From the NCBI RefSeq assembly GCF_014696615.1, contig NZ_JACJQJ010000047.1, positions 1-64,000 on the forward strand: a DNA stretch of 64,000 bases, written 5' to 3'. Position numbers and translations under genes: made by a program. Positions 41,410 through 50,792 of this stretch are shown piece after piece; the first letter of the stretch is position 1; each line of letters begins with the position of its first letter. The notes below the pieces were generated by a model. That model saw only the letters and a list, made by a program, of their open reading frames with translations. It made no database searches and was not told the DNA's origin. This DNA is from Nostoc linckia FACHB-104 (GTDB lineage Bacteria; Cyanobacteriota; Cyanobacteriia; Cyanobacteriales; Nostocaceae).

Positions 41410-43083
41410 ATGACTGACTTTTTTGATTCGTTTATTAACCGTAATGATGATCATGACGGTAAAAGTCCGCCTACTCGCTTTCCCGTCTATCTCGATCAGC
41501 AGCGTCATAAGGATGCACAAGAATACCTTTTTATTGGCGGAAGCTACAAGCTCTTAAGCCGACTCCAAGACCATTGCCTTATTTTAGGCGTGCCAGGCAG
41601 TGGAAAAAATAAACTCTTAAACCCCCAGATTGCTCACGCAATCCCCTTGTGCCGCCCTGGGAAAAAGCGCCGCATGATTGTCTTTTCGTACAAAGGAGAT
41701 GAAATTCAATGGATTACCCCAATCTGTGAACAATATGAGGTAGCGGTTAAATTCTTAGCATTAAACGACCTACGTGCATTTCTTCCTGAAGAAGAGGCGA
41801 GCACGCGCGGGGGAGCCGTTGGCTATGCCTGGGACTTTGCAAAAGATACCCAAGGGCGACCCGATAAAATTCTGCAACAGGTGTTTGCGTTATATCCGCA
41901 CGCCGTACACCAGGACTACCACATCTGGAATGATGCTGCCGCGTTATTGACCAGTGCGATTGGTGAGTCGTTAGTGGCGGTCAAAGGCTTAGACTGGGGA
42001 CTTCACGATATCTACCAACATAGTCTTGCAATACTGCAAGGAATGCGGGAGATTTTATCGAAAAGTGAACTAGGTAAGACGGTAGAAAAATTTATCTTTG
42101 AAGACGCAGCGCCTGAAACGTCAGCAAGTGTCATCTTTAACCAGATGGTGACGCTTATGAAGCAGATACGGCTTCCGGCGGCACATCAATATCACACGCC
42201 AAAAGAACGGTGGCTGTCGCTACGCTCGTTCCTCGAAGAAGGTGAAGGGGTACTCGTCATTGCACCAGATCTTGAGTCACCGAGCAGTTCGTTTCCTGTG
42301 ATAGCAGCAATGCTGCAACGGCTCATCGAGTTTGCCAGTGTCCGCGGAAACCGTAAGGTAATTGATACATTCATTTTCATTGATGAGTTTCCGCTTCTTC
42401 CCCGCGCGCCTTCGTTTCCAATGCTCCCTGCCTTTTTACGCGGCAAAGGGGTACACCTTACCGCCGTTGCCCAAACGCTGACCCAAATTAAAACAGTGTG
42501 GAAAGATGAAGCCGACACCATTATCAATAATTGTGGCTACGTGATTGCGCTTCACACCCGCTGTGATGAGACGGCACGGTGGTTAACCACCGTGCCTGGG
42601 GTACAGCGAACGACTGACATTAACGCCTCCTATTCAGTAGGAGGAAGTGGTGCCTCCTATAACGAACAAGAGCAGGTCGTCGAGCGGACTGCCTATACCA
42701 CCTACGACTTTAAACAAGGACTGCCAAAAAGTAACCCTTCGATTGGGCTTCACTACTACTTGTACTGTCACGAGATTCGCGACTATGTACGCGGGCACAT
42801 CTCCCCTGAAGAGGTAGACCGCTTACAGCCACCTGAAGATACAACGATTCCTGTACGAATGCCCACCCCTGCGTCATTTTTGACGATTCCTGCTGTGTCA
42901 GCTGAAGAGTTGCTCGCGGTCTTGTCTGCCACTCGCTGGGATGGCGTTGAACAGGAGTTTGTGGGGGCAGCAACAACTGCCTATGAACGCTCGTTACGAC
43001 AAGACATCATCGCCATGCTGAAGTCAATCGTAGGCAACAATATCGAACAGCTTAAAGACATCCTCTCACGGCACACCGTATGA
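41410..43083 (+). CDS. Type IV coupling-protein-like ATPase (TraD/VirD4/TraG family)
   Basis: 557 aa without N-terminal membrane helices. The Walker A region is CLILGVPGSGKNKLLNP (about 57-73); the usual Ser/Thr after Lys is replaced by Asn, which is unusual. The Walker B is TFIFIDEFPLLPRAP (about 315), followed by FLRGKGVHLTAVAQTLTQIK, the TraG/TraD C-terminal signature, and NNCGYVIALHTRCDETA. Coupling proteins link the relaxosome to the secretion channel. Membrane contact may be supplied by the preceding membrane protein. With the relaxase 4 kb upstream, it makes the plasmid at least mobilisable. Confidence 0.82.
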   Translation: MTDFFDSFINRNDDHDGKSPPTRFPVYLDQQRHKDAQEYLFIGGSYKLLSRLQDHCLILGVPGSGKNKLLNPQIAHAIPLCRPGKKRRMIVFSYKGDEIQWITPICEQYEVAVKFLALNDLRAFLPEEEASTRGGAVGYAWDFAKDTQGRPDKILQQVFALYPHAVHQDYHIWNDAAALLTSAIGESLVAVKGLDWGLHDIYQHSLAILQGMREILSKSELGKTVEKFIFEDAAPETSASVIFNQMVTLMKQIRLPAAHQYHTPKERWLSLRSFLEEGEGVLVIAPDLESPSSSFPVIAAMLQRLIEFASVRGNRKVIDTFIFIDEFPLLPRAPSFPMLPAFLRGKGVHLTAVAQTLTQIKTVWKDEADTIINNCGYVIALHTRCDETARWLTTVPGVQRTTDINASYSVGGSGASYNEQEQVVERTAYTTYDFKQGLPKSNPSIGLHYYLYCHEIRDYVRGHISPEEVDRLQPPEDTTIPVRMPTPASFLTIPAVSAEELLAVLSATRWDGVEQEFVGAATTAYERSLRQDIIAMLKSIVGNNIEQLKDILSRHTV

Positions 43084-43183
43084 ACACGCTGCAAACTTGG
43101 CCGCACCAACGTGCACCACCTTTTTTTATACACTGCACTCCTTAAAAATTCCCCGTTGCACACACGTTAAGTTATCTACCATC

Positions 43184-43834
43184 ATGAAAAATCAATTATT
43201 TACTCCACGCTTCTTCAGCCGTACATTTGTCCACGTAGGCGCAACTGCGACACTCCTTGTCTCCTTGTATCCTCTGAGTGCGTGGGCACAGTTTGGGTAT
43301 CCCAGGATTGGCGCTCCTAGTAGCACATGTTACGTGCCAAGCGAAGGAGCAATGACCATACCGACCTCACAAGTGCTTGCGGGATTGGCGAAATATAACG
43401 CCAACCCACGTAGTGATGATAGCTACATACTGCGAAATCTTGCTCGTCAAGGTATGGACTATACAGTAAATCCTTACCCAGTGTTAGTAAAACTCTACAC
43501 AATCTTAAAACGCGGCAATTCCGTTGCCGTGCGCTCTACCCCAGAAGACGCAGCGCTGATGGCATTACGAGGGTACAAGGAATTTCCCTCCTCACTTCCT
43601 CAGGCTACAGGTGGTGATTTACTCTCTATTTTTGAACGACAACTAAATACTCAAGATCAAGAGCAACAATTCTATACTGATCGTGCACAAGGCACGCTGA
43701 AAGCACCGCTACCTGATACCTTCTTACTGTCTGGTATCCGGCGACTTGCCGACCACGTAGAGCAGTACGATAACTCACCGTATGCTGCAACGCTACAACG
43801 GGTACGTCGCGAGTCAGCTAACCCCCATTGTTAA
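43184..43834 (+). CDS. Secreted or periplasmic hypothetical protein
   Basis: 216 aa from ATG 43184. Residues 1-36 form a signal peptide (basic n-region FFSRTF, hydrophobic VGATATLLVSLYPL, cleavage after SAWA). The mature part has two Cys (STCYVPSEG and the C-terminal NPHC) that could form a disulfide, and is otherwise helical. It follows the coupling ATPase by 100 bases on the same strand and probably acts at the cell envelope in transfer. No recognised family. Confidence 0.65.
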   Translation: MKNQLFTPRFFSRTFVHVGATATLLVSLYPLSAWAQFGYPRIGAPSSTCYVPSEGAMTIPTSQVLAGLAKYNANPRSDDSYILRNLARQGMDYTVNPYPVLVKLYTILKRGNSVAVRSTPEDAALMALRGYKEFPSSLPQATGGDLLSIFERQLNTQDQEQQFYTDRAQGTLKAPLPDTFLLSGIRRLADHVEQYDNSPYAATLQRVRRESANPHC

Positions 43835-43990
43835 AGCTTTCCTACGCCTATCGTAGGTAAGAGGAGTACAAAAGTACTCCTGTACAAGGAGGTAACCCGT
43901 AGCGAGTACTCACTGTAATACCTCCGTACTGGTGCACTGCCCCGTTGCAGCGCATCAGTACTTCATCATATACAAAGGACTACACGCCTT

Positions 43991-44533
43991 ATGCCTTGGA
44001 CTCGTCAGCAATTAATCGATACGTTTTTTATTGAAGATCGCTCGGTGCGAAAAACGCTTCACGCCATTGGTGCCAATATTAGGGACAAAGAATATAGCGA
44101 TGAGGTATATGAGCGTTTTAAGTGTGCCAGGGAAATGATTGATGGGGGCGCAAGTTTTGATGATGTAAAGCGAAGGTTTAACGTGGTGACCAATGAGGAG
44201 GATAATAACACCACGCCAGAGGAGTTAGATCCTACAGCCCTTGTCAAATTAACGGCTGAAGGGACTGCGAGTATTGTAGGTGCCTACGTCGAAAAAATTG
44301 TGAGTGACCTTGCTACTAATGATGTCCTTCCTGCCTTAATAGAGAAAACGCTTATAAACTACCGCACCCAGTTTAAAGCATCGTTTACGCGGTATACAGC
44401 TCGCATTAAAGAACAGACTACCTCCTACGTCTCAACGAGTTCCTCTTCCTCTACGCCACAGGTGCACCTTACTGCAATAGAAGACGATAACAACAATGAG
44501 GGTGAGGTAAACGATGATACGTCATCGTCGTAA
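43991..44533 (+). CDS. HTH protein with long acidic/serine-rich tail
   Basis: 180 aa. The N-terminal 70 residues resemble a MerR-like helix-turn-helix (MPWTRQQLIDTFFIEDRSVR, then EVYERFKCAREMIDGGASFD). The middle is helical (TAEGTASIVGAYVEKIVSDL) and could dimerise. The end is Ser/Thr then Asp/Asn/Glu-rich (STSSSSST; EDDNNNEGEVNDDTSSS). It is transcribed toward the 44580-46676 gene, whose stop lies 46 bases away. Likely a regulator of the transfer block, or a DNA-binding structural protein. Confidence 0.6.
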   Translation: MPWTRQQLIDTFFIEDRSVRKTLHAIGANIRDKEYSDEVYERFKCAREMIDGGASFDDVKRRFNVVTNEEDNNTTPEELDPTALVKLTAEGTASIVGAYVEKIVSDLATNDVLPALIEKTLINYRTQFKASFTRYTARIKEQTTSYVSTSSSSSTPQVHLTAIEDDNNNEGEVNDDTSSS

Positions 44534-44579
44534 TAACCCGTAGGCGACTACGTTTACCAAAAGCAAAAAGTACCCCTAC

Positions 44580-46676
44580 CTACAGTGACATCCCACACCC
44601 CTTACACCGTTGCTGCTCTTCGTGCTGGCCTACCACGGCACGTGACGGTGAATACTGCATCCCTTGGCGACGATAATCTTCCACAAAAGCGTGGGCTTTT
44701 TGTTCGTTGATTTCAGCTTTTTCTCGGCAATAGCGTGACAGCGCAAGGTCGCCCCGTAGGCGTTTTATCTGGCGTGCTTCTTTTCGCCATGCCTTAGTTT
44801 GGGTGGTGTAGTGGCCGCGATCGCGAGAAAGATTGCGAAGTCCTTCTGATGCTTCAATAAGGCGTTTACGAGATTCATTATGTAACGTAAGGCTAAAGCA
44901 CTCAACCTGCTGCCCCTGCCCGTGGTCGGTGGCAATAACTTCTTGCCCACGGTAGGAAACGTGCGCCGTTAAATCGGGGATGCGCTGCGAGGTGAAGGCG
45001 CGAGTAAGCTTGTACGATTCCTGCGGATAGTTGGTATAAATCGCAGTACGGTAAAGTTCTACTTTATTGTTGGTAATAACAAGCGTATGTGGCTCTTTCA
45101 TGAGACGCTGCGCGATCGCAGGATCTTGTACCGCGGCATGTAGTATCTTTTTTGCCTCTGGCGCGTGAGCGTCGAGTAACGAGCGGTCAAGCGTATCATT
45201 CCACACCGGAAAAATTCCTTGTGGGGCTTCGCCTTTCTTTATTGCAGGGGATTGAGACACAAGAGAAGCTTCACGGGAGGCGGCAGTCTGGGCAATATGG
45301 TAATGAGGCACTACACTGCCTACCATCCCCTTATACTCAAGTGAAACCGTAAAATCTCGTACAGGCACAGGTAACGGGTCACGAGACTGAAATAATGGCT
45401 TCTCGGTCAACGCTTCACTCACCGTCACCCGATTATCCTTCACGTTCACCATGAGCATCGTACGCGCTGCTTCCTTAGTAATTGCAGGGTTTACCAGCAT
45501 ATCCTGGAGCACCCACTCCTCAGGGGTGCGTTTCATGTGGCGGTCAGCCTTATGCCACTCGACATAGTGAGGCTGCTCCTGTGGAATTTGCAAGTGTTGT
45601 TTCCACAGAGTAGCGCGTGAAGCTTCAGACAGCGAAAGCGCTACCGTAGACGTTTCGGGCGCTAACGTCACGTTTACCGTGCAGGGGGTAAGTGGCGTGT
45701 CGATGGTACCCCGAAAATATTCTCGCTGGTGCAATCGAGAAGACACTTTTAGTTCTTGCCCGCTACATTCAATCACGAGATCCCTGCGGCTTAATTGGGC
45801 GATGACCTTTGGGTGTTTAACTACCTGCTCAAGAGCTTTCTGCGTGGTTGTACCTTGTAAGATGGTGTAGTCATCAGGGTTACGCCACACGTAAGACGGA
45901 GAACGCTGCTCATATTGCCCCGCAACAGCCACAACGCGGGGATAGTCAGTCGTTCGTACTACGTCAGTACGTATTTCATGCTCACGTGTGGTACCCTCCT
46001 CTGTAGGCGGTGCTGCCTGGGTAGGCGTTACAGAAGGAGTGATCGCTTCATTGCGTAAAGGTAATGGTGCAGGAGACGCTAAAGGTGCCACCTTGACTAC
46101 GTTCTCTTGAGCTATCACCATGTCTGCGGTACCGTTTGAAGGGTATGGTACCTCTTGACGTGAGGGAGATGAGATAGTAGGCGTAGGAGAAGATATCTGC
46201 GTTGCTACGGGAGCTGAAACTTCTGCTGATGCAGAAGGTACTGGAGGAAATGCATGTACCTGCTCATTACCCTGGCGTAGGGGCACGCTTGTAGAAGTAG
46301 CTACTGGCGCTTCAGCCGTTGGCGAAGGTAATGGTGTAGTTGAGATACTTGCGTCTAGCCTATGCTGGGTATGCGTAGGAGGTGCTTCTTGGGGAGGTAA
46401 GCTACGCTGTACCACCGCGACATTATCTTCCTGCCGATAGTGTACTGTTGCCTCAAATGGCGACACCGTGGTGTCAGCGGTGCCACGAAAGAGTTCCTTT
46501 TTTTGGGACATTGAGCGAATAGAAATATGGTTTCCGTCCCAATGAATGAAAACATCTTGCTGCTGTACCCGTGCTCGCACTCGTGGATCATCGAGCAACG
46601 CCGCAACTATTTTCTTATCGACTTTATCGCGTACTTTTTCGTAGTCGTCTTCCCATATAAGCTTTAAACGAGCCAT
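44580..46676 (-). CDS. Four-repeat protein of unknown function with CxxC tail
   Basis: 698 aa. Four copies of a domain of about 85-90 residues can be aligned by eye. Copy 1 (1-95) has LLDDPRVRARVQQQDVFIHW and LFRGTADTTVSP; copy 2 (about 255-345) has VVKHPKVIAQLSRRDLVIEC and YFRGTIDTPLTP; copy 3 is at about 375-460 (MLVNPAITKEAARTMLMVNV) and copy 4 at about 490-580 (VQDPAIAQRLMKEPHTLVI). Copies 1 and 2 are closest, and a 150-residue Pro/Thr-rich linker separates them. The end is a basic coiled-coil closing in RCKGCGMSL, half a zinc-ribbon. No known family recognised. Position suggests a transfer- or DNA-associated protein. Confidence 0.7.
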   Translation of the reverse strand: MARLKLIWEDDYEKVRDKVDKKIVAALLDDPRVRARVQQQDVFIHWDGNHISIRSMSQKKELFRGTADTTVSPFEATVHYRQEDNVAVVQRSLPPQEAPPTHTQHRLDASISTTPLPSPTAEAPVATSTSVPLRQGNEQVHAFPPVPSASAEVSAPVATQISSPTPTISSPSRQEVPYPSNGTADMVIAQENVVKVAPLASPAPLPLRNEAITPSVTPTQAAPPTEEGTTREHEIRTDVVRTTDYPRVVAVAGQYEQRSPSYVWRNPDDYTILQGTTTQKALEQVVKHPKVIAQLSRRDLVIECSGQELKVSSRLHQREYFRGTIDTPLTPCTVNVTLAPETSTVALSLSEASRATLWKQHLQIPQEQPHYVEWHKADRHMKRTPEEWVLQDMLVNPAITKEAARTMLMVNVKDNRVTVSEALTEKPLFQSRDPLPVPVRDFTVSLEYKGMVGSVVPHYHIAQTAASREASLVSQSPAIKKGEAPQGIFPVWNDTLDRSLLDAHAPEAKKILHAAVQDPAIAQRLMKEPHTLVITNNKVELYRTAIYTNYPQESYKLTRAFTSQRIPDLTAHVSYRGQEVIATDHGQGQQVECFSLTLHNESRKRLIEASEGLRNLSRDRGHYTTQTKAWRKEARQIKRLRGDLALSRYCREKAEINEQKAHAFVEDYRRQGMQYSPSRAVVGQHEEQQRCKGCGMSL

Positions 46677-46841
46677 AGTCTCACACGGCTGAAGAAGCGT
46701 ATGCTTTTATTGTAGAGGCTATGTGCGTAGCATTTTTAATAGTTCTTAGAAAATATAGAGCAAGGTAAATTAGACCACTTTTTTAAAAGTGTAATTGTTC
46801 CGGATATTAGAGAAATCCTCTGAAAGCGTAATTAGACTAGA

Positions 46842-46867
46842 AAAAGGCTTCTTGCCAGAAGCCTTTT
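46842..46867 (-). terminator. Rho-independent terminator
   Basis: AAAAGGCTTCT (46842-46852) pairs with AGAAGCCTTTT (46857-46867), an 11-bp perfect stem with a four-base loop. It is flanked by short A and T runs on both sides, so it works in either direction. It lies 37 bases beyond the stop of the 55-aa membrane-protein gene on the minus strand. Confidence 0.85.
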
Positions 46868-46903
46868 GGTTAAATCAATACAATTTCTGAAATGCTACAG
46901 TTC

Positions 46904-47071
46904 CTAGCTGTGGCGTTTCTCCTCATCCTTACCCCTGTATCGCCATATAGACGAAAGAGCATAAATAGTAGCAGGAGCTACTTTATCAAAACTGCTCCGG
47001 AAAGTGGGTGCAATAATAGTAAGCACCAAAGGAGCAACTAGTAAAACTACGAAGAAAGTAGTTTTAACCAT
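46904..47071 (-). CDS. Small membrane protein, 55 aa
   Basis: ATG at 47071 with an excellent ribosome-binding site (GGAGGTAGG directly upstream). Encodes MVKTTFFVVLLVAPLVLTII, then APTFRSSFDKVAPATIYALS and a basic tail SIWRYRGKDEEKRHS. There is one N-terminal transmembrane helix, possibly a second weak one, and a charged cytoplasmic end. A perfect terminator follows, so it forms its own transcription unit. Single-helix proteins of this size may be toxins of type I systems or regulators of membrane proteins; nothing here decides. Confidence 0.6.
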   Translation of the reverse strand: MVKTTFFVVLLVAPLVLTIIAPTFRSSFDKVAPATIYALSSIWRYRGKDEEKRHS

Positions 47072-47234
47072 CCTACCTCCATGAAAATGGGTTTATTAGC
47101 GATAAGAGGTTTAATGGAGACAAAATTAGCTTTTTCAAACGCTCTTGATCTATTCCTCCCTACTTAGTTTTTATTACTGCATCCGGACGATTCCCTAAAA
47201 AGTATTGTTTTTTACTGAATAAAAAATAAAAGAA

Positions 47235-47411
47235 TTACACATCGGTATAGTCTACTAGTAACCAATTACCTGCATTATTTAGACGACCCCAAAATGTCAC
47301 CAATTCTTTATCTAGCAAAGGTTTTAGTTGTTCATCAATGAGCAAGCGTAAAGTGATAAGCTGCCAAATCTTTTGTTGATGGCAGAATGCTGAATTAGTA
47401 ATAGTACTGAA
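47235..47411 (-). pseudogene. Open fragment without start
   Basis: A 58-codon open stretch closed by TAA at 47235-47237 reads QKIWQLITLRLLIDEQLKPL, then LDKELVTFWGRLNNAGNWLL and VDYTDV. The composition is protein-like, but there is no ATG or ribosome-binding site and an upstream stop. Probably the end of a lost gene. The remaining 47072-47813 shows only AT-rich sequence. Confidence 0.3.
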
Positions 47412-47813
47412 TCAACAGGTTGAATGATGTTGTAATGCAATTTTTCAAGCGTAAAATTACTAAATTTATATCTGTGTAATAGTACTGAGATTATAAAAAG
47501 CGTAGATAGTTTCTATTAAGAGAATAGGTTGTTGTTCTATGTAAATCATTTGTGTGCCAAGTAGACACAGTGAATTAACAATTTCTAAATCACACAATAA
47601 AATAAATAACTGTAGGTAAAACCTGCCAATTCATAGGAAACGAACACTAGATTACTTCAAGTACTTTCAACAGTTAGTTTCGTGTTATTCAAACATTTTA
47701 AAAACGTTCATGCTACTTGTTTGTCGCAAACTATTTGTTCATAGTAATAATTAATAAAAGTAGGTGTAATTATAGGTAAAAAGTACTATCTTTTCGTAGT
47801 AAAAAAACAGTTA

Positions 47814-50006
47814 CTATTGTAGAAAAATTTCTTCACCAATCACTCGCCCAAGAGGTTTTTTATAGGTAAAGGTGAATTGGTGAGGACTCTCCATTACCTT
47901 TCGTAGCTCTTCATACATTGGATAATCACTAACACCACTCACCTGCACCCATGCTTTTGATCGAGTTAACGCAACGAATAATTGGTTACGCAGCCTAAGA
48001 GTACTCTCCTGTTGAGCGATATGCTGAAAGCCTATAAGATACACCATATAGGCTTCATTTCCCTTAGCGCGATAAATCCGTGAAATAGTGACCGCATCAT
48101 CTTTCCAAAAGTCATTAGGACGCTTCTCGTGTACCGTTCTCTGGTCTAGAAATTGATTAATAGTCGGCGCACTTGGAATATAAAAGTTGATACCTTGTTG
48201 TTGTAAGGTAAAAGCTGCTCGTCGTTGCAGATGAAGACTTTCTTCTTGGTCTCCTAACACGATGACTAAGATATCACGGCTTGGCTTTAATCCTTCAACA
48301 TGAATAGTGTATGCAATATGTTGACCTAACGCCTGAAGTTCTTCATCGTAGGAATCATAGGTCGTAAAGGTAATTAAATCCTTCTCCCAAAAACGACGAA
48401 TAGGGTGCGGAGAATACTGCGCTGGCCGCCTCAGCGTAATCGGCTCCCCTACCTTACGAAAATCACCGTCAACTTCATAGCCTATATACGCCCAATCTTT
48501 TTTGTTGGTAATGCCAGTGAGCATTCCTTCAGGACGGAGCCACCCCATCCCCATTGCGTGCGCGATCGTTAAAATCTCACCTGGTGTGCGATAGCAATGC
48601 CGCATCGCATGGGCTTTCCGAATCCCTCCGGCATACCACGCCCCACCATTTCCTCCTAATACATGGCTTAACGCTTCGCCTAAGACTTCTTTTGAACTCG
48701 GCACCGTTAAGGAATCAAGACTTTGTGCTTCATCGTATGCCCAAATTAATCGCCTTACCTCTGGCGTTGTCGGTGACACAGGCTTTAACGCTTGCCATGC
48801 CAGCCAATAAATTGATTGCTTATCTTCGACCTTTAACGTCGGTGCATCTAAGGCTAAATCTTGCCCTTCATCAATTAACACGGCATCAAACAGTGGCTGA
48901 ATGTCGTACTGTGTAAGGAGCCGTTTACTTAAATAGGCAAGCTTTTCAGGAGGAGTCCCCCTGACAGGCTCATCCAGTGTCGGGGAAATGCCTTGTAAGT
49001 GACAAATGGTGGAGTATAACCCTGGCTGCTCGGCATCACCCCAGGCGTGCAGAATTTTAAGGCGTGAGGTACACGGATCATACTGGCGATCGCCACCAGA
49101 AAAAAACTGTACCCACTCCCCTACTAACCGCACCGCTTGGTCATACAAGCTTCGCGTAAAGAACACTAACGCAATATCCCACTCAGGGTGATACCAGTGC
49201 ATCCAGGCTGCTTTTTTACAGAGCAGCACCGTTTTTCCAGACCCCGCAATGCCGCGAATCCGTTGGGGGCCAGGGGGGATTTCCATGCCAATATGCAGTT
49301 GCTCAAGGTCAGTGCACCCGACCCATTGCTGTAATTGGTCAATCACCCAGCGCCGCGTTGCTGGTGGTGGTTCGTCTGGTACACCTGCAACAGGCGGCGG
49401 TGGCAGGGGGCCACACACAAGGAGTTGCAATTGTTGCCACGCTTCATCAGTTAACGGCTGCCCTTGCTGCACATATCCCGCGCGGGTAGTAATCAGGTGA
49501 AGCAAATTGGGCGCAGCGAGATCTTCTTTAAAAAGAATCGGTGGGCAACATGCTTGTTGATGAAATCCCCGTTGCTCCCACTGCGTTGCCGTAATAGAAG
49601 GTAACGCGACAATAACCCTTCCGCTTACCTTGCGATTGAGTAAAGCGTACTTATTACAATGATTAATCAGTTGATGTAATTGATTCTTTGCTTGGTTGTA
49701 GGCGTTAAGAGGTGATTTCCAAAAGCCTTGCGTATGCCAATTATGCCCTTCAATATGAGTAATTTGATCAATAAAAATATTCTTTACTTCTATCACGATG
49801 AGACCTAATGCTTGATCAAGAATCAGCACATCTGGTTCATAGCAAAGCTGTTTATCTTGGATAAAAATTGGATATGTCCAAAAGCAAAAGCATTGGTCTC
49901 GTGCCGATAGTGCCGCACGCACCGCATTCCATACTTTTTCTTCTGCATGTTGCCCAGGAAAGCTGAGTGGTTCAGTGGTGACGAACTTTAGTTGAGTGGC
50001 AGAGAC
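47814..50006 (-). CDS. NERD-domain UvrD/Rep-like helicase
   Basis: 730 aa from ATG 50006 (frame open to an ATG at 50081 without a ribosome-binding site). The N-terminal 150 residues are a NERD nuclease-related domain (FPGQHAEEKVWNAVRAALSA; YEPDVLILDQALGLIVIEVK with the D...ExK active-site pattern). Superfamily 1A helicase motifs follow: RIRGIAGSGKTVLL (motif I), AVLIDEGQDLALD (II), HCYRTPGEIL (IV-like), VTISRIYRAKGNEAYMVYL (V) and LFVALTRSKAWVQVSG (VI). NERD-helicases occur on plasmids and near defence genes, with a proposed role in DNA processing. Single-gene unit. Confidence 0.88.
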   Translation of the reverse strand, partial: VSATQLKFVTTEPLSFPGQHAEEKVWNAVRAALSARDQCFCFWTYPIFIQDKQLCYEPDVLILDQALGLIVIEVKNIFIDQITHIEGHNWHTQGFWKSPLNAYNQAKNQLHQLINHCNKYALLNRKVSGRVIVALPSITATQWEQRGFHQQACCPPILFKEDLAAPNLLHLITTRAGYVQQGQPLTDEAWQQLQLLVCGPLPPPPVAGVPDEPPPATRRWVIDQLQQWVGCTDLEQLHIGMEIPPGPQRIRGIAGSGKTVLLCKKAAWMHWYHPEWDIALVFFTRSLYDQAVRLVGEWVQFFSGGDRQYDPCTSRLKILHAWGDAEQPGLYSTICHLQGISPTLDEPVRGTPPEKLAYLSKRLLTQYDIQPLFDAVLIDEGQDLALDAPTLKVEDKQSIYWLAWQALKPVSPTTPEVRRLIWAYDEAQSLDSLTVPSSKEVLGEALSHVLGGNGGAWYAGGIRKAHAMRHCYRTPGEILTIAHAMGMGWLRPEGMLTGITNKKDWAYIGYEVDGDFRKVGEPITLRRPAQYSPHPIRRFWEKDLITFTTYDSYDEELQALGQHIAYTIHVEGLKPSRDILVIVLGDQEESLHLQRRAAFTLQQQGINFYIPSAPTINQFLDQRTVHEKRPNDFWKDDAVTISRIYRAKGNEAYMVYLIGFQHIAQQESTLRLRNQLFVALTRSKAWVQVSGVSDYPMYEELRKVMESPHQFTFTYKKPLGRVIGEEIFLQ

Positions 50007-50049
50007 CATTAGGTAGTACCTAGTACGAATGGTAGCTGAATCTACAATT

Positions 50050-50102
50050 GCAGCATACTTACCATCATCTTTTATGTGCATTCTTAAAGGCTTCAGGGAA
50101 AG
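50050..50102 (+). repeat. 53-bp direct repeat, left copy
   Basis: Shares CATCTTTTATGTGC.TTCTT.AAGG.TTC.GGGAAA and the preceding GCAGC..TACTTA with 50690-50740, about 83% identity. It covers the region just upstream of the NERD-helicase start. With its partner it brackets the 124-aa secreted protein gene. Confidence 0.7.
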
Positions 50103-50219
50103 TACGAGTTTGCCTTAACACTATCCATTGTTTGCTCAAGCACAGCAAAGAATCACAAGTTCCTACCTAAAATCTGGGAATAATAGTATGAGATTCAAGT
50201 AAGTTTTTTAGCAGCGATT

Positions 50220-50594
50220 ATGGCAAGCATCTGCAAACTGATTGTTTTACTAGTTCTGATTATGGCAACTTCTATATTTAATACTGGGTTAGCATATGGA
50301 GTCGAGATTTCCAGTGATGAGCTTACCCCCGTTATAAACAACTCTAATTACGGAGGATTCACTATGAATATGGTTGAATCTACGACAACAACATTACCTG
50401 ACGGTTTAAAACGTACTTCCTTCACAATCAGACCAAGCTTTAAAGGAGCAGTAGCAGGTGCAACTAGTGGTGGTGCTGCTGGTGTTGCTGCATGTAGCGC
50501 AACTGTTGTAAGCGCGCCAGCAACCCCTATCTGTGCTTTAGTAGGAGGAACAATTGGCGGTATTACTGGTTTGATCTTTGGGCCAGCGGATTAA
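50220..50594 (+). CDS. Secreted glycine-zipper peptide, 124 aa
   Basis: N-terminal signal peptide (ICKLIVLLVLIMATSIFNTG, cleavage probably after AYG or thereabouts). The C-terminal 45 residues (FKGAVAGATSGGAAGVAACS; ATPICALVGGTIGGITGLIF) are a Gly/Ala-rich glycine-zipper of the kind found in bacteriocins and in proteins that insert into membranes, with two Cys. No accessory export or immunity genes adjoin. It lies between two copies of a 50-bp repeat. Could be a bacteriocin-like or surface peptide; undetermined. Confidence 0.6.
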   Translation: MASICKLIVLLVLIMATSIFNTGLAYGVEISSDELTPVINNSNYGGFTMNMVESTTTTLPDGLKRTSFTIRPSFKGAVAGATSGGAAGVAACSATVVSAPATPICALVGGTIGGITGLIFGPAD

Positions 50595-50689
50595 TAGGTT
50601 TGACTGTGGTACCTACAAGTAATAAAAGCCCAGCCATTTCAATAATAGCTTTAGCTAAGTTGATAAATTTAGTAGCTCACTTTATAAGT

Positions 50690-50740
50690 GCAGCTTACTT
50701 ATGATCATCTTTTATGTGCTTTCTTGAAGGTTTCGGGAAA
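50690..50740 (+). repeat. 53-bp direct repeat, right copy
   Basis: Partner of 50050-50102. The duplication of this promoter-region sequence around the 50220 gene suggests that the gene arrived by insertion or local duplication. Confidence 0.7.
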
Positions 50741-50792
50741 AATTAACATCCCTCATGTAAAGTTAAGCACAAAGTTACTGTTCATATTAACC

